A stretch of 64,000 nt of DNA from Pseudomonadota bacterium (GCA_018240525.1 JAFEFN010000007.1:1-64000); one strand, 5' to 3'; shown: positions 35,140 through 44,204, counted from the stretch's first letter. Notes: generated by a model not told the origin, from the sequence alone. Numbers and translations: made by a program.

Positions 35140-36252
35140 ATGGATCGGCGCCAATTCTCGATTTCACTCGTAGCGGCGCTCGCGCCGCTCGCGGTTCGCG
35201 CCAAGGACGCCGAGAAATCCGTCAGCATGCGTGCGCGCGCTCTGTACAACGAGGCCCTCGTGCTGGACTGCAACTCTGGGCCGCCCATGTCGGACAGCCT
35301 GCCGTTGTCTGCGGCTGACCTGGAATTGGTGCGCGGCAGCGGGGTGACGGCGCTGAAGTGGTCGCTCGGCGGGATCAATAGCGGGTTCCGCGACACGGTT
35401 GCCGAGATCGCGCTGGTCCAGAGACTCATCGAGGTTCACCCTGACTACTTCCTGCAAGTGCGGATCGCCGCTGATCTGGAGCGCGCCAAGCGAGAGCAAA
35501 AGCTCGGGCTGATCTTGTCCTTCGAGAGCGCCGAGATGTTCGAAGGCAAACTGGACTCCATCGACCTGTTTCGCAATCTCGGCGTTCGGGTCATGCAGCT
35601 GTCGTACAACCGCAGGTCACCGTTCGCGGCAGGCGTGATGGAACCGCAGGGCGGGGGCCTGACCCCGCTCGGCCGCGAGGCGGTGGCCCGGATGAACAAG
35701 GTCGGGGTCGCTATAGACGTCAGTCACGCTAACCCGGCAACGACTGCCGATGTCCTGGCAGCGTCCGCCGTGCCGGTCGTGATGACTCACGCGGGCAGCG
35801 CCGCGGTGCATCCGCACCCGCGCAACAAGAGCGACGAGCAGCTTCGCGCCCTCGCCGCCAAGGGCGGGGTGGTGGGGATCTTCAATCTGCCCTATCTGAG
35901 TGCCTCGCCGCACCAGCCGAACGTCGATGACTACCTGCAGCACCTGGAACACGTGCTGCACCTCGTGGGCGAGGACCACGTGGGCATCGGCACCGACGTC
36001 GGCCTCGAGCCTTTTGACACCAGCCCTGTCGGCATGGCGCAATTCAAGAAGGAGGAGGATGAGCGGCACGCCGCGGGCCTGGCGGCCCCGGAAGAAGATC
36101 GGCCGACGTACGTCGAGGGGCTAAATACCCCGCGCAGAATGGAAGTCATCGCCGACCAGCTGCTGCAGCGTGGCTATTCCGAGGCGGCCACGCGCAAGAT
36201 CCTGGGCGGGAATTTCGCACGCGTCTTCGGGCAGATCTGGAAGGCCGCCTAG
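35140..36252 (+). CDS. M19 membrane-dipeptidase-like protein, one metal motif missing
   Basis: 370 residues from ATG 35140, with AGGAG upstream. A short twin-arginine-type signal (MDRRQFSISLVAALAPLAV) precedes an M19 renal dipeptidase fold. Metal positions that can be seen are Glu in SFESAEMFEG, His in DVSHAN, His in MTHAG and Asp in GIGTDVG. The first HxD pair is absent: the segment reads VLDCNSGPP, putting Asn45 and Gly47 where His and Asp belong. It may bind one metal, act on a different substrate, or be inactive. Confidence 0.8.
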   Translation: MDRRQFSISLVAALAPLAVRAKDAEKSVSMRARALYNEALVLDCNSGPPMSDSLPLSAADLELVRGSGVTALKWSLGGINSGFRDTVAEIALVQRLIEVHPDYFLQVRIAADLERAKREQKLGLILSFESAEMFEGKLDSIDLFRNLGVRVMQLSYNRRSPFAAGVMEPQGGGLTPLGREAVARMNKVGVAIDVSHANPATTADVLAASAVPVVMTHAGSAAVHPHPRNKSDEQLRALAAKGGVVGIFNLPYLSASPHQPNVDDYLQHLEHVLHLVGEDHVGIGTDVGLEPFDTSPVGMAQFKKEEDERHAAGLAAPEEDRPTYVEGLNTPRRMEVIADQLLQRGYSEAATRKILGGNFARVFGQIWKAA

Positions 36253-36260
36253 CCGATGGC

Positions 36261-36965
36261 CTAGGGCCGCAGGGCCTCGATCATCAGACGGGCGAATTCC
36301 GGGCCCTTGCCGGCCTCTTCATGCTTGAAGTAGATGTACACGTCCGAGCACGCAGCGGCCCGTTCGCGGATGGTATTGGCCCACCGCACCAGGTCGGGCG
36401 CGGTATAGCCTTCGTCGCGGAGCCTGAAGTAGCCATATCCGGCGGTAATCTCGACCGGGGTGGTGAACTTCTCGCTGTCGGCCACGCACAGGGCAAGGTT
36501 GCGCGCTCTGAGCCGCGCAAAGACCTCCGCGTCCATCCAAGACGCATGCCGGAACTCGAACGCGGCGCAGGTTCCCTCCGGCAACTGCGCGAGAAACCCG
36601 TCCAGCACTGCTAGGTCCTTGCGGAAGTACGGCGGTAACTGGAACAGGATCGCGCCGAGCTTCGGGCCGAGGCCGGCGGCGGTTTTCATGAAGTACTGCA
36701 GCAGGTCCGCACAGTTGGCGAGCTTGGCGATGTGCGTGATGCGCTTGGGAGCCTTGAGCGTCAGGCGAAACCCCGGTGGCGTCTCCGCATCCCAGCCGGC
36801 AAGAATCTTCGGGTTCGGCGTCCGGTAGAACGTGTAGTTGATTTCCACCGTATTTAGCCGCTCGGCGTAGTACGGCAGCATCTTGGCCGCCGGCATCTTC
36901 AGGGGGTAGAAGCTGCCCTTCCATTCCGGGTAGTTGTAGCCGGAAGTACCGATCCAGAAATTCAT
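36261..36965 (-). CDS. DUF72 family protein
   Basis: 234 residues from ATG 36965. The N-terminus NFWIGTSGYNYPEWKGSFYP, the VEINYTFYRTP segment and the C-terminal DVYIYFKHEEAGKGPEFA are characteristic of DUF72 (YecE-like TIM barrel). Biochemical function is not established. It is the last gene of the minus-strand run that includes ligD and ku, seven bases after the MerR-TPR gene. Confidence 0.92.
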   Translation of the reverse strand: MNFWIGTSGYNYPEWKGSFYPLKMPAAKMLPYYAERLNTVEINYTFYRTPNPKILAGWDAETPPGFRLTLKAPKRITHIAKLANCADLLQYFMKTAAGLGPKLGAILFQLPPYFRKDLAVLDGFLAQLPEGTCAAFEFRHASWMDAEVFARLRARNLALCVADSEKFTTPVEITAGYGYFRLRDEGYTAPDLVRWANTIRERAAACSDVYIYFKHEEAGKGPEFARLMIEALRP

Positions 36966-36972
36966 GGAGCCG

Positions 36973-37797
36973 CTAGCGCAGTTCGCTACCGAGCAAGCGA
37001 CGGTACTGGCCAAGATGGCGGATGGCGTGCTGCGGCTTGCCCATGGCCTCGTAGAGCCGCGCCATGTTGTAGTGGCAGTCGGCGAAGTCGGGATCTTCCT
37101 CGAGCGCTGCCTGGTAGGATTCCAGCGCCTTGCCCGTCTCGCCCAGGTCCTCCAGCAGGACACCGCGGTTAAACAGCAGCACCGGATCTGCGCCGACGGC
37201 CGCCAGCGCGCGCTCGTAGATGTCGGCTGCCTTCTGCAGCTCCCCCTGTTCGTGCAGCAGCCGGCCCCAGTTGCCCCAGGCGGCAGCATTGTCAGGCTCG
37301 TCTTCGACCGCGCGTGCATAGGCGGCCGCAGCGGCGCGGGTGTCGGTGGCCTCCAGGGTAAGGGCCTGCGCAAACCACGCCACGGGCTCGGTACCGTCGG
37401 TGGCGACAGGCTTGTGTTCAACCACGTGCAGCATGCCGTTCTCGAGCGTGACATCCAGCCCGAGTACGTACTGGCCACTCTCCGCCTGCCAGCGCGCATC
37501 GCCATCGCGTACGACCACGTGATCGCCCAGCGCGCTGATGGCCAGGCCCGACAGTGGCATCGACTCGGGCAGGGCGCGTCGCAGGCTTTCGAGGGAACGA
37601 CGGATGCGGCGCGGTGGGATCTTCGCCTGCAGCAGCGCGCGGGCCGTGCGCAGCACGATCAAGTCCTGGAAGGAAAAGCGGTATTCGCGCCTTGGGCCGC
37701 GCTCCGGGCTGACGAACCCGGCCCGTATCAGGCCGCGGGTAGTGGCCGGCGAGAGCTGCAGGACCCTCTCGACGTCCCGCACGCTGTAGACAGGCAT
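36973..37797 (-). CDS. MerR-type HTH fused to TPR repeats
   Basis: 274 residues. Residues 1-70 form a MerR-like winged helix (YSVRDVERVLQLSPATTRGL, then a wing and a YRFSFQDLIVLRTARALL helix). Residues about 85-135 form a small beta domain. Residues about 145-270 hold three to four TPR repeats, such as AAAYARAVEDEPDNAAAWGN and ALESYQAALEEDPDFADCHY. It has no effector domain of the classical MerR type, so the TPR part probably binds a protein. Located between ku and DUF72 in one transcription unit. Confidence 0.8.
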   Translation of the reverse strand: MPVYSVRDVERVLQLSPATTRGLIRAGFVSPERGPRREYRFSFQDLIVLRTARALLQAKIPPRRIRRSLESLRRALPESMPLSGLAISALGDHVVVRDGDARWQAESGQYVLGLDVTLENGMLHVVEHKPVATDGTEPVAWFAQALTLEATDTRAAAAAYARAVEDEPDNAAAWGNWGRLLHEQGELQKAADIYERALAAVGADPVLLFNRGVLLEDLGETGKALESYQAALEEDPDFADCHYNMARLYEAMGKPQHAIRHLGQYRRLLGSELR

Positions 37798-37807
37798 TGC
37801 AGTTCCG

Positions 37808-37825
37808 GGGCGCGCTAACGCGCCC
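37808..37825. repeat. GC-rich inverted repeat with CTAA loop between ku and MerR-TPR
   Basis: GGGCGCG and CGCGCCC flank a CTAA loop; the hairpin touches the ku stop codon. A similar hairpin (AGCTCGC, five-base loop, GCGAGCT) lies near 13414-13433. There is no T-run, so termination is uncertain. Confidence 0.4.
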
Positions 37826-38706
37826 TACGCATTGCGCTTCGCGGTCTTGCGCGGCGCCTTGGCTGCTTCCTCGACACGCTTGGCACCCTTGCGCGGGCCG
37901 AGGCGGCTCACCTGGGCGCGTGCGCTTTCAGTCTTCTCGAGGCTGGCGCGCAGCGCTTCCATCAGATCGATCACTTTGCCTTCGCCGCCGGCCGGTGCCG
38001 TTTCTGACACCGAGATCTCCTGGCCTTCGACCTTCTTTTGGATAGCAGCCTCGATGCGCGCGTGCAGCTCGTCTTTGTACGAGGCGGCGTCGAACTTCTT
38101 GGCCGTCTGCTGATCGATCAGCTGTTGGGCGAGCTTCAGTTCCGCAGGCTTGACTTCGGTCTTCGGCACCTCGACGTCGCTGGCGCGATGCACATCGGCC
38201 GCGAAGTGCAGCTGCTGCATGGCGAGCACATCGCCGATGGGGCGCAGGATGACCAGATACGCCTTGCCGCGCGCGGCCCAGTGGCCGACACCGCAACACT
38301 TGGCCTGCTTGAGCGCCTCGGTGAGCAAGGCGTACGGCTTCGCAGCGCCCTTGTCGGGTGCGAGGTAGTACGTCTTGTCGAAGTAGACGGGGTCGATCGA
38401 CTCGATCGGTACGAACTCCGCGATGTCCACCGAGTGTGTACCGACTTCCTCCAGCGCCTTGATCTCCTCGGGCGTGAAGAGCACGTACTGGTCCTTCGCG
38501 AACTCATAGCCCTTGACCATGTCCGCGCGTTCGACCACGACGCCTTCTTTCTGGCAGAGGTACTGCTGTCGCAGTCGCGAGCCGCAGGTCTTGTGCAGGA
38601 GGTTGAACGAGATGGCGTTAGCGGACTGCGTCGCCGAGTACAGCTTCACCGGAATGGCGACCAAGCCGAATGAGACGGTCAGGGATCCAATGGAGCGCGC
38701 GGCCAT
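37825..38706 (-). CDS. ku: NHEJ DNA end-binding protein Ku
   Basis: 293 residues, normal for bacterial Ku. The N-terminus IGSLTVSFGLVAIPVKLYSA, the central KGYEFAKDQYVLFTPEEI and KPYALLTEALKQA segments define the Ku core. A Lys/Ala-rich C-terminal tail (from about 240) is the usual DNA/LigD-interacting extension. It bridges double-strand ends for LigD, whose gene ends 21 bases upstream on the same strand. Confidence 0.96.
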   Translation of the reverse strand: MAARSIGSLTVSFGLVAIPVKLYSATQSANAISFNLLHKTCGSRLRQQYLCQKEGVVVERADMVKGYEFAKDQYVLFTPEEIKALEEVGTHSVDIAEFVPIESIDPVYFDKTYYLAPDKGAAKPYALLTEALKQAKCCGVGHWAARGKAYLVILRPIGDVLAMQQLHFAADVHRASDVEVPKTEVKPAELKLAQQLIDQQTAKKFDAASYKDELHARIEAAIQKKVEGQEISVSETAPAGGEGKVIDLMEALRASLEKTESARAQVSRLGPRKGAKRVEEAAKAPRKTAKRNA

Positions 38707-38727
38707 ACGTACACCTGCAACGACTAG

Positions 38728-41469
38728 CTACTTCTCACTCGAAAGACCAAAAGCCTTCGTAAGGCTCTGTTTTGACTCAAGTACATCATGCCACCGGTCG
38801 CCGCTCTTTGCCAACCGGGCTGGTACGTCCCGGAGTGTGAAGTCCATCGGATCTGCGGCCTCGAGTTCCTCCCAGCTCAGGGGCATCGAGACGGGGGCGC
38901 CGGGCACGCCCCGTGGCGAGTACGCCACATTTAGGGTCTTGCCCCGCACGTTCATGTTGTAGTCGATGAAGATCTTGTCGGTTCGCTTCTCGACCGCCCA
39001 GTCCATGGTGATCTCGCGGGGGTGTTCGCGCATCACATGCCGGCCGATCGTCTCGCAGATGTGACGCGCCTCGTCGAAGTTCACGGAGCGCTCGATGGGG
39101 ACGAACACGTGCAGGCCCGTCTTGCCCGAGGTCTTGACGATGGCCTGGAGTGACATCTGCTGCAGCACGGCGCGCAGCCAGAATGCAACGCGCTTGCCCA
39201 CCGCGAAGCCACGCTTGTTCAGCTCAGGCTCGGCGCCACGGGCCTCCTTGCCTGAGTAGATGTACGGGTCGATATCGAAGACGAGGTAGTCCGGGTAGTT
39301 GAGGATCGAAGACTCGAGCGCGGCAAGAGAGCTGGCGTAGTCGGTCTTGGCTTCCCGCGCCTCGGGCTCGGTGTGCGCGCGCGAGTGCCAGACGTGAAAT
39401 TCGAGGGTGCCCACTTGGCCGAGCCAGAGCAGCGTTGGTAGGTTGTTGGCGAGCAGGTAGCGATGATGCTCGTCCTTGTGCTCGGAGAACACTGTCACCG
39501 ATTCAACGAATGACGGCAATGCCTGCGACCAGTGTTTTTGAAAGAACCGCTCGCCATTGATGCCCTCCGGCATGCGGATCATGGTCAGCGGCCTGTCTTT
39601 CAAGTGCGGCAGCATGAAACGCCCTACCGACGCCAGGTAGCCGATCAGGTCGCGCTTGGTGATCGGCGGCTGACGTATCGCTGGATCGGCGGGCCAGTAC
39701 ACACGGTCGAGATTGGTGAGTTTGATGCGCGCGCCGCTCACGTTGAGTTCCAGCGTCCTGGCCGGTGTCTGCAGCTGCTCGAGCACCAGGTTCACTGCAT
39801 CATCCGCGCGCGGCAGGGTACATGGCTGCGCTTTCCGCGCCCGGGAGGCCACCGCCTTCGCGCCCGAGGTGTTACGGTTCTTGCGTACTGCTGCGGCGTC
39901 CACATCTTCCCGTAGGCGCAGGAAGACCGGCGCGCGCAATGCCCCGGCAGCAGTCCACTCGCTGAAGGCGACTTCCGCGACGATCCGCGGTTTCAGCCAG
40001 GTAGTGGGCCGATGCAAGGGCGGCTCCTCGCTAAAGGGCGCGTTCTTGCAAACCAGTGGACCGGCGCGCTCACGCAGGTCGGCGATGATTGCCTCGTCCA
40101 GCCCCGACCCGACATGCCCCGCGTAGCGGAGCTTCTTGCCCTCCCAGTACCCCAGCAGCAGCGCTCCGAGCGGTTCGCGCGTTCCTCTACCACGGGTGAA
40201 GCCGCCGATCACGAACTCCGCGGACTGTCGTGCCTTGATTTTCAGCCACGTCGAGGATCGCACGCCCGGGAAGTAAGGACTGTCCAGCCGCTTGGCGACG
40301 ATTCCCTCGAAGCCCAGCTGAAGCGCTGCACGGTACAGTTCCTCCGCACTGCTGGATACATGGACCAGCTGCAGGTGTCGCGAGGGAAGAAGACACTGTG
40401 ACAGATAGCGCCGCCGATCCTCGTACGGGGAACTCCTCAGGTTGAGACCCGCCACATGTAGCAGATCGAAGCACACCAGGACGACCGGGTTCGCGCGTTG
40501 CGCGCGGGCGATCTCGGGGCCCGATTTCAGCTGTGCGCGGTTCTGCAACGCGTTGAAAGAAGGTCGGCCCTCGGCATCCAGTGCAACGATCTCGCCGTCC
40601 AGGACCATGGTGGCCAAGGGCTGCTGCACCAGGTCGGCCACGATCTCCGGGAAAGTCGTGGTGAGGTCGAGTCCGCGGCGCGATTGCAGACGCACGCTGC
40701 CGCGCTCCGCGAAGGCAATGACGCGGTACCCGTCAAGCTTTGGCTCGTAGCGCCACTCCGGGTTGGACTTTCCCAGCGGTGCGCTCTCGGCGAGCATGGG
40801 CTTGATGCGGCGCGGCAGCGACTCCGCGGCCCCGTGCGGCGCAAGACGCGCGGCGGGCAGGCGTTGAGAAATGCCGCGCGCGGCGACCGCTTCCAGAGCC
40901 GCGAAAGAAAGCACCGAGTGATGCCGGGCAAGGAGGTCGTTGGCGTGCGCGCTGCCATCCTTATGCTTGATCAGCAGCCACTGGTTCTTCTTGGCGGTTC
41001 GCACCAAGGCATAGGAGCCCTTGAGCTTCTCGCCACACAGCGTGAAGCTCAGCTTTCCCTCCGCCAGCTCCTTGCGCACGCGCTTTTCCGCGCTGGCGCG
41101 GTCGCCGAACGCGAGTTCACCGGCCTCATCGGGCGAGTAGATGCCGCAGTCCCAGACGATGACGCTGCCGGCACCGTACTGTCCAGCGGGGATGACCCCT
41201 TCGAAGGAGGCGTAATCGAAGGGGTGGTCTTCGACCTCGACCGCCATGCGCTTATCGGCCGGATCACTCGAGGGCCCCTTGGGAACGGCCCAGGACTTGA
41301 GAACCCCGTCGAGCTCCAGCCGGAAGTCGTAGTGCAGCGCGCGTGCGGCATGCTTCTGCACGACGAACAGCAGGGGACCGCTGCGCGGCGGCGGCGCTTG
41401 CGCCGGCGGCTCGGGCGTGCGCGCAAAGCTGCGCTTGGCAACGTAGCGTTCCAGTGCACGCTTGCTCAC
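38728..41469 (-). CDS. ligD: ATP-dependent DNA ligase D (phosphoesterase-ligase-polymerase)
   Basis: 913 residues in the order 3'-phosphoesterase (about 30-180), ligase (about 220-530) and primase-like polymerase (about 600-900). The phosphoesterase has HYDFRLELDGVLKSWAVPKG. The ligase lysine is Lys244 in EPKLDGYRV. The polymerase has VYWPADP near its start and the metal motif FDIDPY. This is the Pseudomonas-type domain order; Mycobacterium has the polymerase first. It processes and seals double-strand breaks with Ku. Its start overlaps the upstream hydrolase stop by four bases. Confidence 0.96.
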   Translation of the reverse strand: MSKRALERYVAKRSFARTPEPPAQAPPPRSGPLLFVVQKHAARALHYDFRLELDGVLKSWAVPKGPSSDPADKRMAVEVEDHPFDYASFEGVIPAGQYGAGSVIVWDCGIYSPDEAGELAFGDRASAEKRVRKELAEGKLSFTLCGEKLKGSYALVRTAKKNQWLLIKHKDGSAHANDLLARHHSVLSFAALEAVAARGISQRLPAARLAPHGAAESLPRRIKPMLAESAPLGKSNPEWRYEPKLDGYRVIAFAERGSVRLQSRRGLDLTTTFPEIVADLVQQPLATMVLDGEIVALDAEGRPSFNALQNRAQLKSGPEIARAQRANPVVLVCFDLLHVAGLNLRSSPYEDRRRYLSQCLLPSRHLQLVHVSSSAEELYRAALQLGFEGIVAKRLDSPYFPGVRSSTWLKIKARQSAEFVIGGFTRGRGTREPLGALLLGYWEGKKLRYAGHVGSGLDEAIIADLRERAGPLVCKNAPFSEEPPLHRPTTWLKPRIVAEVAFSEWTAAGALRAPVFLRLREDVDAAAVRKNRNTSGAKAVASRARKAQPCTLPRADDAVNLVLEQLQTPARTLELNVSGARIKLTNLDRVYWPADPAIRQPPITKRDLIGYLASVGRFMLPHLKDRPLTMIRMPEGINGERFFQKHWSQALPSFVESVTVFSEHKDEHHRYLLANNLPTLLWLGQVGTLEFHVWHSRAHTEPEAREAKTDYASSLAALESSILNYPDYLVFDIDPYIYSGKEARGAEPELNKRGFAVGKRVAFWLRAVLQQMSLQAIVKTSGKTGLHVFVPIERSVNFDEARHICETIGRHVMREHPREITMDWAVEKRTDKIFIDYNMNVRGKTLNVAYSPRGVPGAPVSMPLSWEELEAADPMDFTLRDVPARLAKSGDRWHDVLESKQSLTKAFGLSSEK

Positions 41470-42155
41470 GTATGGGCCTTGATCCAGTGGGCGACGCCCC
41501 GCAGGACTTCACCGAGCACCTCGGCATCGTTGCGACCGCTGCGCACGGGCACGTGGAAAGAGTGGTCGGCCCCGACCACCCATTGCAGTTCGGCGCGCAC
41601 GCCGAGTCGCGCAATCACCGGCTCCAGCAGCGCACGCTCCGCCAACGCATCCGCAGTGCCCTGTACGAAAAGCATGGGGAGCAGCACGTCGGAAAGGTGC
41701 TGGGCACGCACCTCGGCAGGCGAGCCGGCCGGGTGCAGCGGAAACCCCAAGAAGACGAGGCCCTTGACGGCGGGCAGCGGCTGCAGTGCCTGGGCCTGCG
41801 AGGTCATCCGTCCGCCAAAGGAGCGGCCGCCGGCGAAGAGTGTCAACTCCGGGCAGATGCGCGTCGCCTCGGTGACTGCTGCGCGCACGGTCGCATGGCA
41901 CAGGGCAGGAGGGTCGGGGCGCCGTGACCCGCGCTGCATGTACGGAAACTGGAAGCGCAGGGTGGCGACGCCAAGGGTCGATAATCCCGTGGCGATCGCG
42001 TTCATGGAGCGGTGCTCCATGCCGGCGCCGGCCCCGTGTGCAAGCACGTAACAGGCGCACGCGGACGCCGGCCGCATGAGATGCGCCCCGACGCGGTGAT
42101 CCTTATCGACCGTGATGCTCAGTAGCTCGTCCGCGCCTGAGCTTGCGGTGGCCAC
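41466..42155 (-). CDS. alpha/beta hydrolase (KANL3/Tex30-like)
   Basis: 229 residues from GTG 42155, which has AGGAGG at ideal spacing; the open frame upstream is not coding. The nucleophile elbow is GGRSFGGRM, the N-terminal LAHGAGAGMEH is the oxyanion loop, and GADHSFHVP supplies the catalytic His. The group resembles dienelactone-hydrolase-type enzymes of unknown substrate. It overlaps ligD by four bases, so it is translationally coupled to NHEJ genes without an obvious functional reason. Confidence 0.8.
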   Translation of the reverse strand: MATASSGADELLSITVDKDHRVGAHLMRPASACACYVLAHGAGAGMEHRSMNAIATGLSTLGVATLRFQFPYMQRGSRRPDPPALCHATVRAAVTEATRICPELTLFAGGRSFGGRMTSQAQALQPLPAVKGLVFLGFPLHPAGSPAEVRAQHLSDVLLPMLFVQGTADALAERALLEPVIARLGVRAELQWVVGADHSFHVPVRSGRNDAEVLGEVLRGVAHWIKAHT

Positions 42156-42229
42156 CAAACCCTCCTCCTGGCGTTGCTCCCGCCGATCGCGGCCATCGTA
42201 CACAGCGGCGGCACGCGCCGCAGCGCTCT

Positions 42230-42841
42230 CTAGCGGTGGCCGAGCATGTCCGCGAGCATGCTGGCTATGCGATTGAGGTGGCGGTCGATGTGACGGACTC
42301 GCACCTCGAACACCGGCTCCATCGAAAGACCGGCAAGACAGCAGTGGGTGAAGGTAAGCGCTTCGCGCAGCCGGGCATCGGTAAGAGGCGAGTCGGGAAA
42401 CAGATGCCGCACCACGCGCAGGTGGGCACGGCCTTGGCGCTGTTCCCAGGCCCGAGCCCGATGTGCACGCGCACCGCGGGTCGCGCGCAGGATTTCCAGA
42501 GACACGCGGTAGTGGTCCCCCTGGTAGTGGCGCCACATCCTGTCCACCAATTCTCTGGCACGCCGCCGCCGCGATCCGCCACCCAGGCCCGGCGCCGCCA
42601 TGGCCTCGAGGTAGCGCCGGTACGCGAGCGCCAGGATGGCCTCCAGGATCTCCTCCTTCGATCCGAACTGGTGCTGGGCCGCACCCCAGGTGATGCCGGC
42701 GCGGCGCGCAATGTTGCTGGCCGTGGCTGCCGAGAAGCCGCGCTCGCGGATCAACCCGAGCGTGGCCTCGATCAGGCGGGTACGCGTGCGCTGGGTCTTC
42801 AGCGCCTGGAGGCCGGGGCTGGCGGGTGTCGGGCGGGCCAT
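42230..42841 (-). CDS. TetR family transcriptional regulator
   Basis: 203 residues from ATG 42841, since the residues before it are not typical. The TetR helix-turn-helix (about 17-65) includes LIEATLGLIRERGFSAATAS and a WGAAQHQFGSKEEILEA recognition part. The C-terminal ligand domain is Arg-rich and unassigned. It is divergent from the NTF2-SDR-P450-ALDH-SDR operon with a 24-bp dyad in between, so it likely represses that operon and itself. Confidence 0.88.
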   Translation of the reverse strand: MARPTPASPGLQALKTQRTRTRLIEATLGLIRERGFSAATASNIARRAGITWGAAQHQFGSKEEILEAILALAYRRYLEAMAAPGLGGGSRRRRARELVDRMWRHYQGDHYRVSLEILRATRGARAHRARAWEQRQGRAHLRVVRHLFPDSPLTDARLREALTFTHCCLAGLSMEPVFEVRVRHIDRHLNRIASMLADMLGHR

Positions 42842-42912
42842 GCGGGGTTCCGCGGCTGGGTCACGAAAAATATACACGGCTGCGGAACTTTTGGGACTAC
42901 ACTCGAGCGATA

Positions 42913-42936
42913 AAAACATTACGGGCGCAATGTTTT
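42913..42936. promoter_or_regulatory. candidate TetR operator, perfect 8-bp dyad
   Basis: AAAACATT and AATGTTTT form perfect inverted arms eight bases apart, 72 bases upstream of the TetR start and 19 bases upstream of the NTF2-like start. Position between divergent regulator and operon, and symmetry, fit a TetR-family operator. Confidence 0.6.
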
Positions 42937-42954
42937 GTGCCCGCGGAGCCGGTC

Positions 42955-43380
42955 ATGACGACTGAAGAAAGCAATAAGCAGCGCGTGCGCGAGTTCTTCG
43001 CCGCCATGAACGCCGGTGACGTGGCGACCATCGTCGCCAGCTATGCCGAGGACGGTTACCTCAGGACGATGGGACGCACGCTCATTTCCGGGCAGTTTAC
43101 GCGCGCACAGATCCAGGGGGCAGCCGGCCAGATTTACGAGGTGTTTCCGCAGGGAATCCAGTTCACCATCGATGCAATGACCGCGGAGGGTGACCGGGTT
43201 GCGGTGGAGGCGCACTCGCGTGGCCGCCATGTTTCCGGCAAGGTATACACCAACGAGTACCACTTCCTATTCGTGTTCCGGGACGGCAAGGTGGCCGCTC
43301 TCAAGGAATACATGGATACGGAGCGCGTTACCGATATCCTGTGCGGCGGGCAGCGCCCGCCGTCGGTCACCGATTCATGA
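42955..43380 (+). CDS. NTF2-like / SnoaL-type protein
   Basis: 141 residues from ATG 42955. The fold is a ketosteroid-isomerase-like cone: KQRVREFFAAMNAGDVATIVASYAEDGYLR at the start is split by the usual helix pair, and the NEYHFLFVFRDGKVAALKEYMDT end is typical. It could be an isomerase, dehydratase or binding protein. First gene of a five-gene operon; its stop overlaps the SDR start by four bases. Confidence 0.82.
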   Translation: MTTEESNKQRVREFFAAMNAGDVATIVASYAEDGYLRTMGRTLISGQFTRAQIQGAAGQIYEVFPQGIQFTIDAMTAEGDRVAVEAHSRGRHVSGKVYTNEYHFLFVFRDGKVAALKEYMDTERVTDILCGGQRPPSVTDS

Positions 43381-44204
43381 GGTCACCGGTAGCCGCGCGT
43401 GCCGGCGTGGTGTTGACCTTTCCGCCGGGGGCGGCGCTGGTCGCCGGCAGCGGAAACATCGGCGCGGCCGTGGCCCGACGGCTCGCGCTGGCGGGCATGC
43501 CGGTGGTGTTCACCTACCATCGGAACGAGGAGCGTGCGCGGCTGCTGCAGCAGGAGATCACGGCGCTCGGTGGCGAGGTGCGGGGCCTGCAGCTGGATCT
43601 AGAGGACGAGGACGCCGTGCGGCGCGCCATCGTGGAGACTGCAGCGCGTCACGGCCGGCTGCATACGGTAGCCTATTGCGCCGGTCCGAACATCCCTTTC
43701 CTGAAGGTGCGCGAAATGCCACCGGCGACGCTCGCTTATCACCTGCGTGCGGACACCCTCGGCTGCTTCCGACTCTTTCACCACGCAATCCCGGTACTGG
43801 AGGCGGGCGGTGGCGGATCGCTGACCGCCTGCGTGAGCATGGCCAATCACAGAGCCCTGGAGACTGACGGTCTTTCGACGATTCCCAAGGCCGCCGTGGA
43901 GTCGCTCGTGCGGCAGGTCGCGGCGGAGGAGGCTGCGCACGGCATTCGTGCCAACGCGGTGCCGATCGGTTGGGTGGGAGGTTTCGCCACCAGCTTCGAT
44001 GAGGCACGCGCCTACACCGCGGCCATGACGGGCCCGGAGGCGCCCGCCACGCGTGCCCTCATGGAAAGAATCATGTCCTGGATCCGCATGGGTCGACCGG
44101 GCTCGGGCGAAGAGGTCGCGAACATCGTGGCTTTCCTGGCTTCCGAGCAGGCCTCGTACGTGACGGGCTGCCTGATCGCGGCCGATGGCGGCGCGATACT
44201 CTAG
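43377..44204 (+). CDS. SDR-family protein lacking the catalytic tyrosine
   Basis: 275 residues from ATG 43377 (ATGA overlap). The nucleotide loop is GSGNIGAAVA near 23-32 and the C-terminal LASEQASYVTGCLIAADGG is normal for SDRs. The active site is not: the YxxxK motif reads STIPK, so Ser replaces Tyr while Lys stays, and the NNAG motif reads YCAGPN. It may use another acid or have a non-oxidoreductase role. A second, canonical SDR lies at the operon end. Confidence 0.82.
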   Translation: MRSPVAARAGVVLTFPPGAALVAGSGNIGAAVARRLALAGMPVVFTYHRNEERARLLQQEITALGGEVRGLQLDLEDEDAVRRAIVETAARHGRLHTVAYCAGPNIPFLKVREMPPATLAYHLRADTLGCFRLFHHAIPVLEAGGGGSLTACVSMANHRALETDGLSTIPKAAVESLVRQVAAEEAAHGIRANAVPIGWVGGFATSFDEARAYTAAMTGPEAPATRALMERIMSWIRMGRPGSGEEVANIVAFLASEQASYVTGCLIAADGGAIL

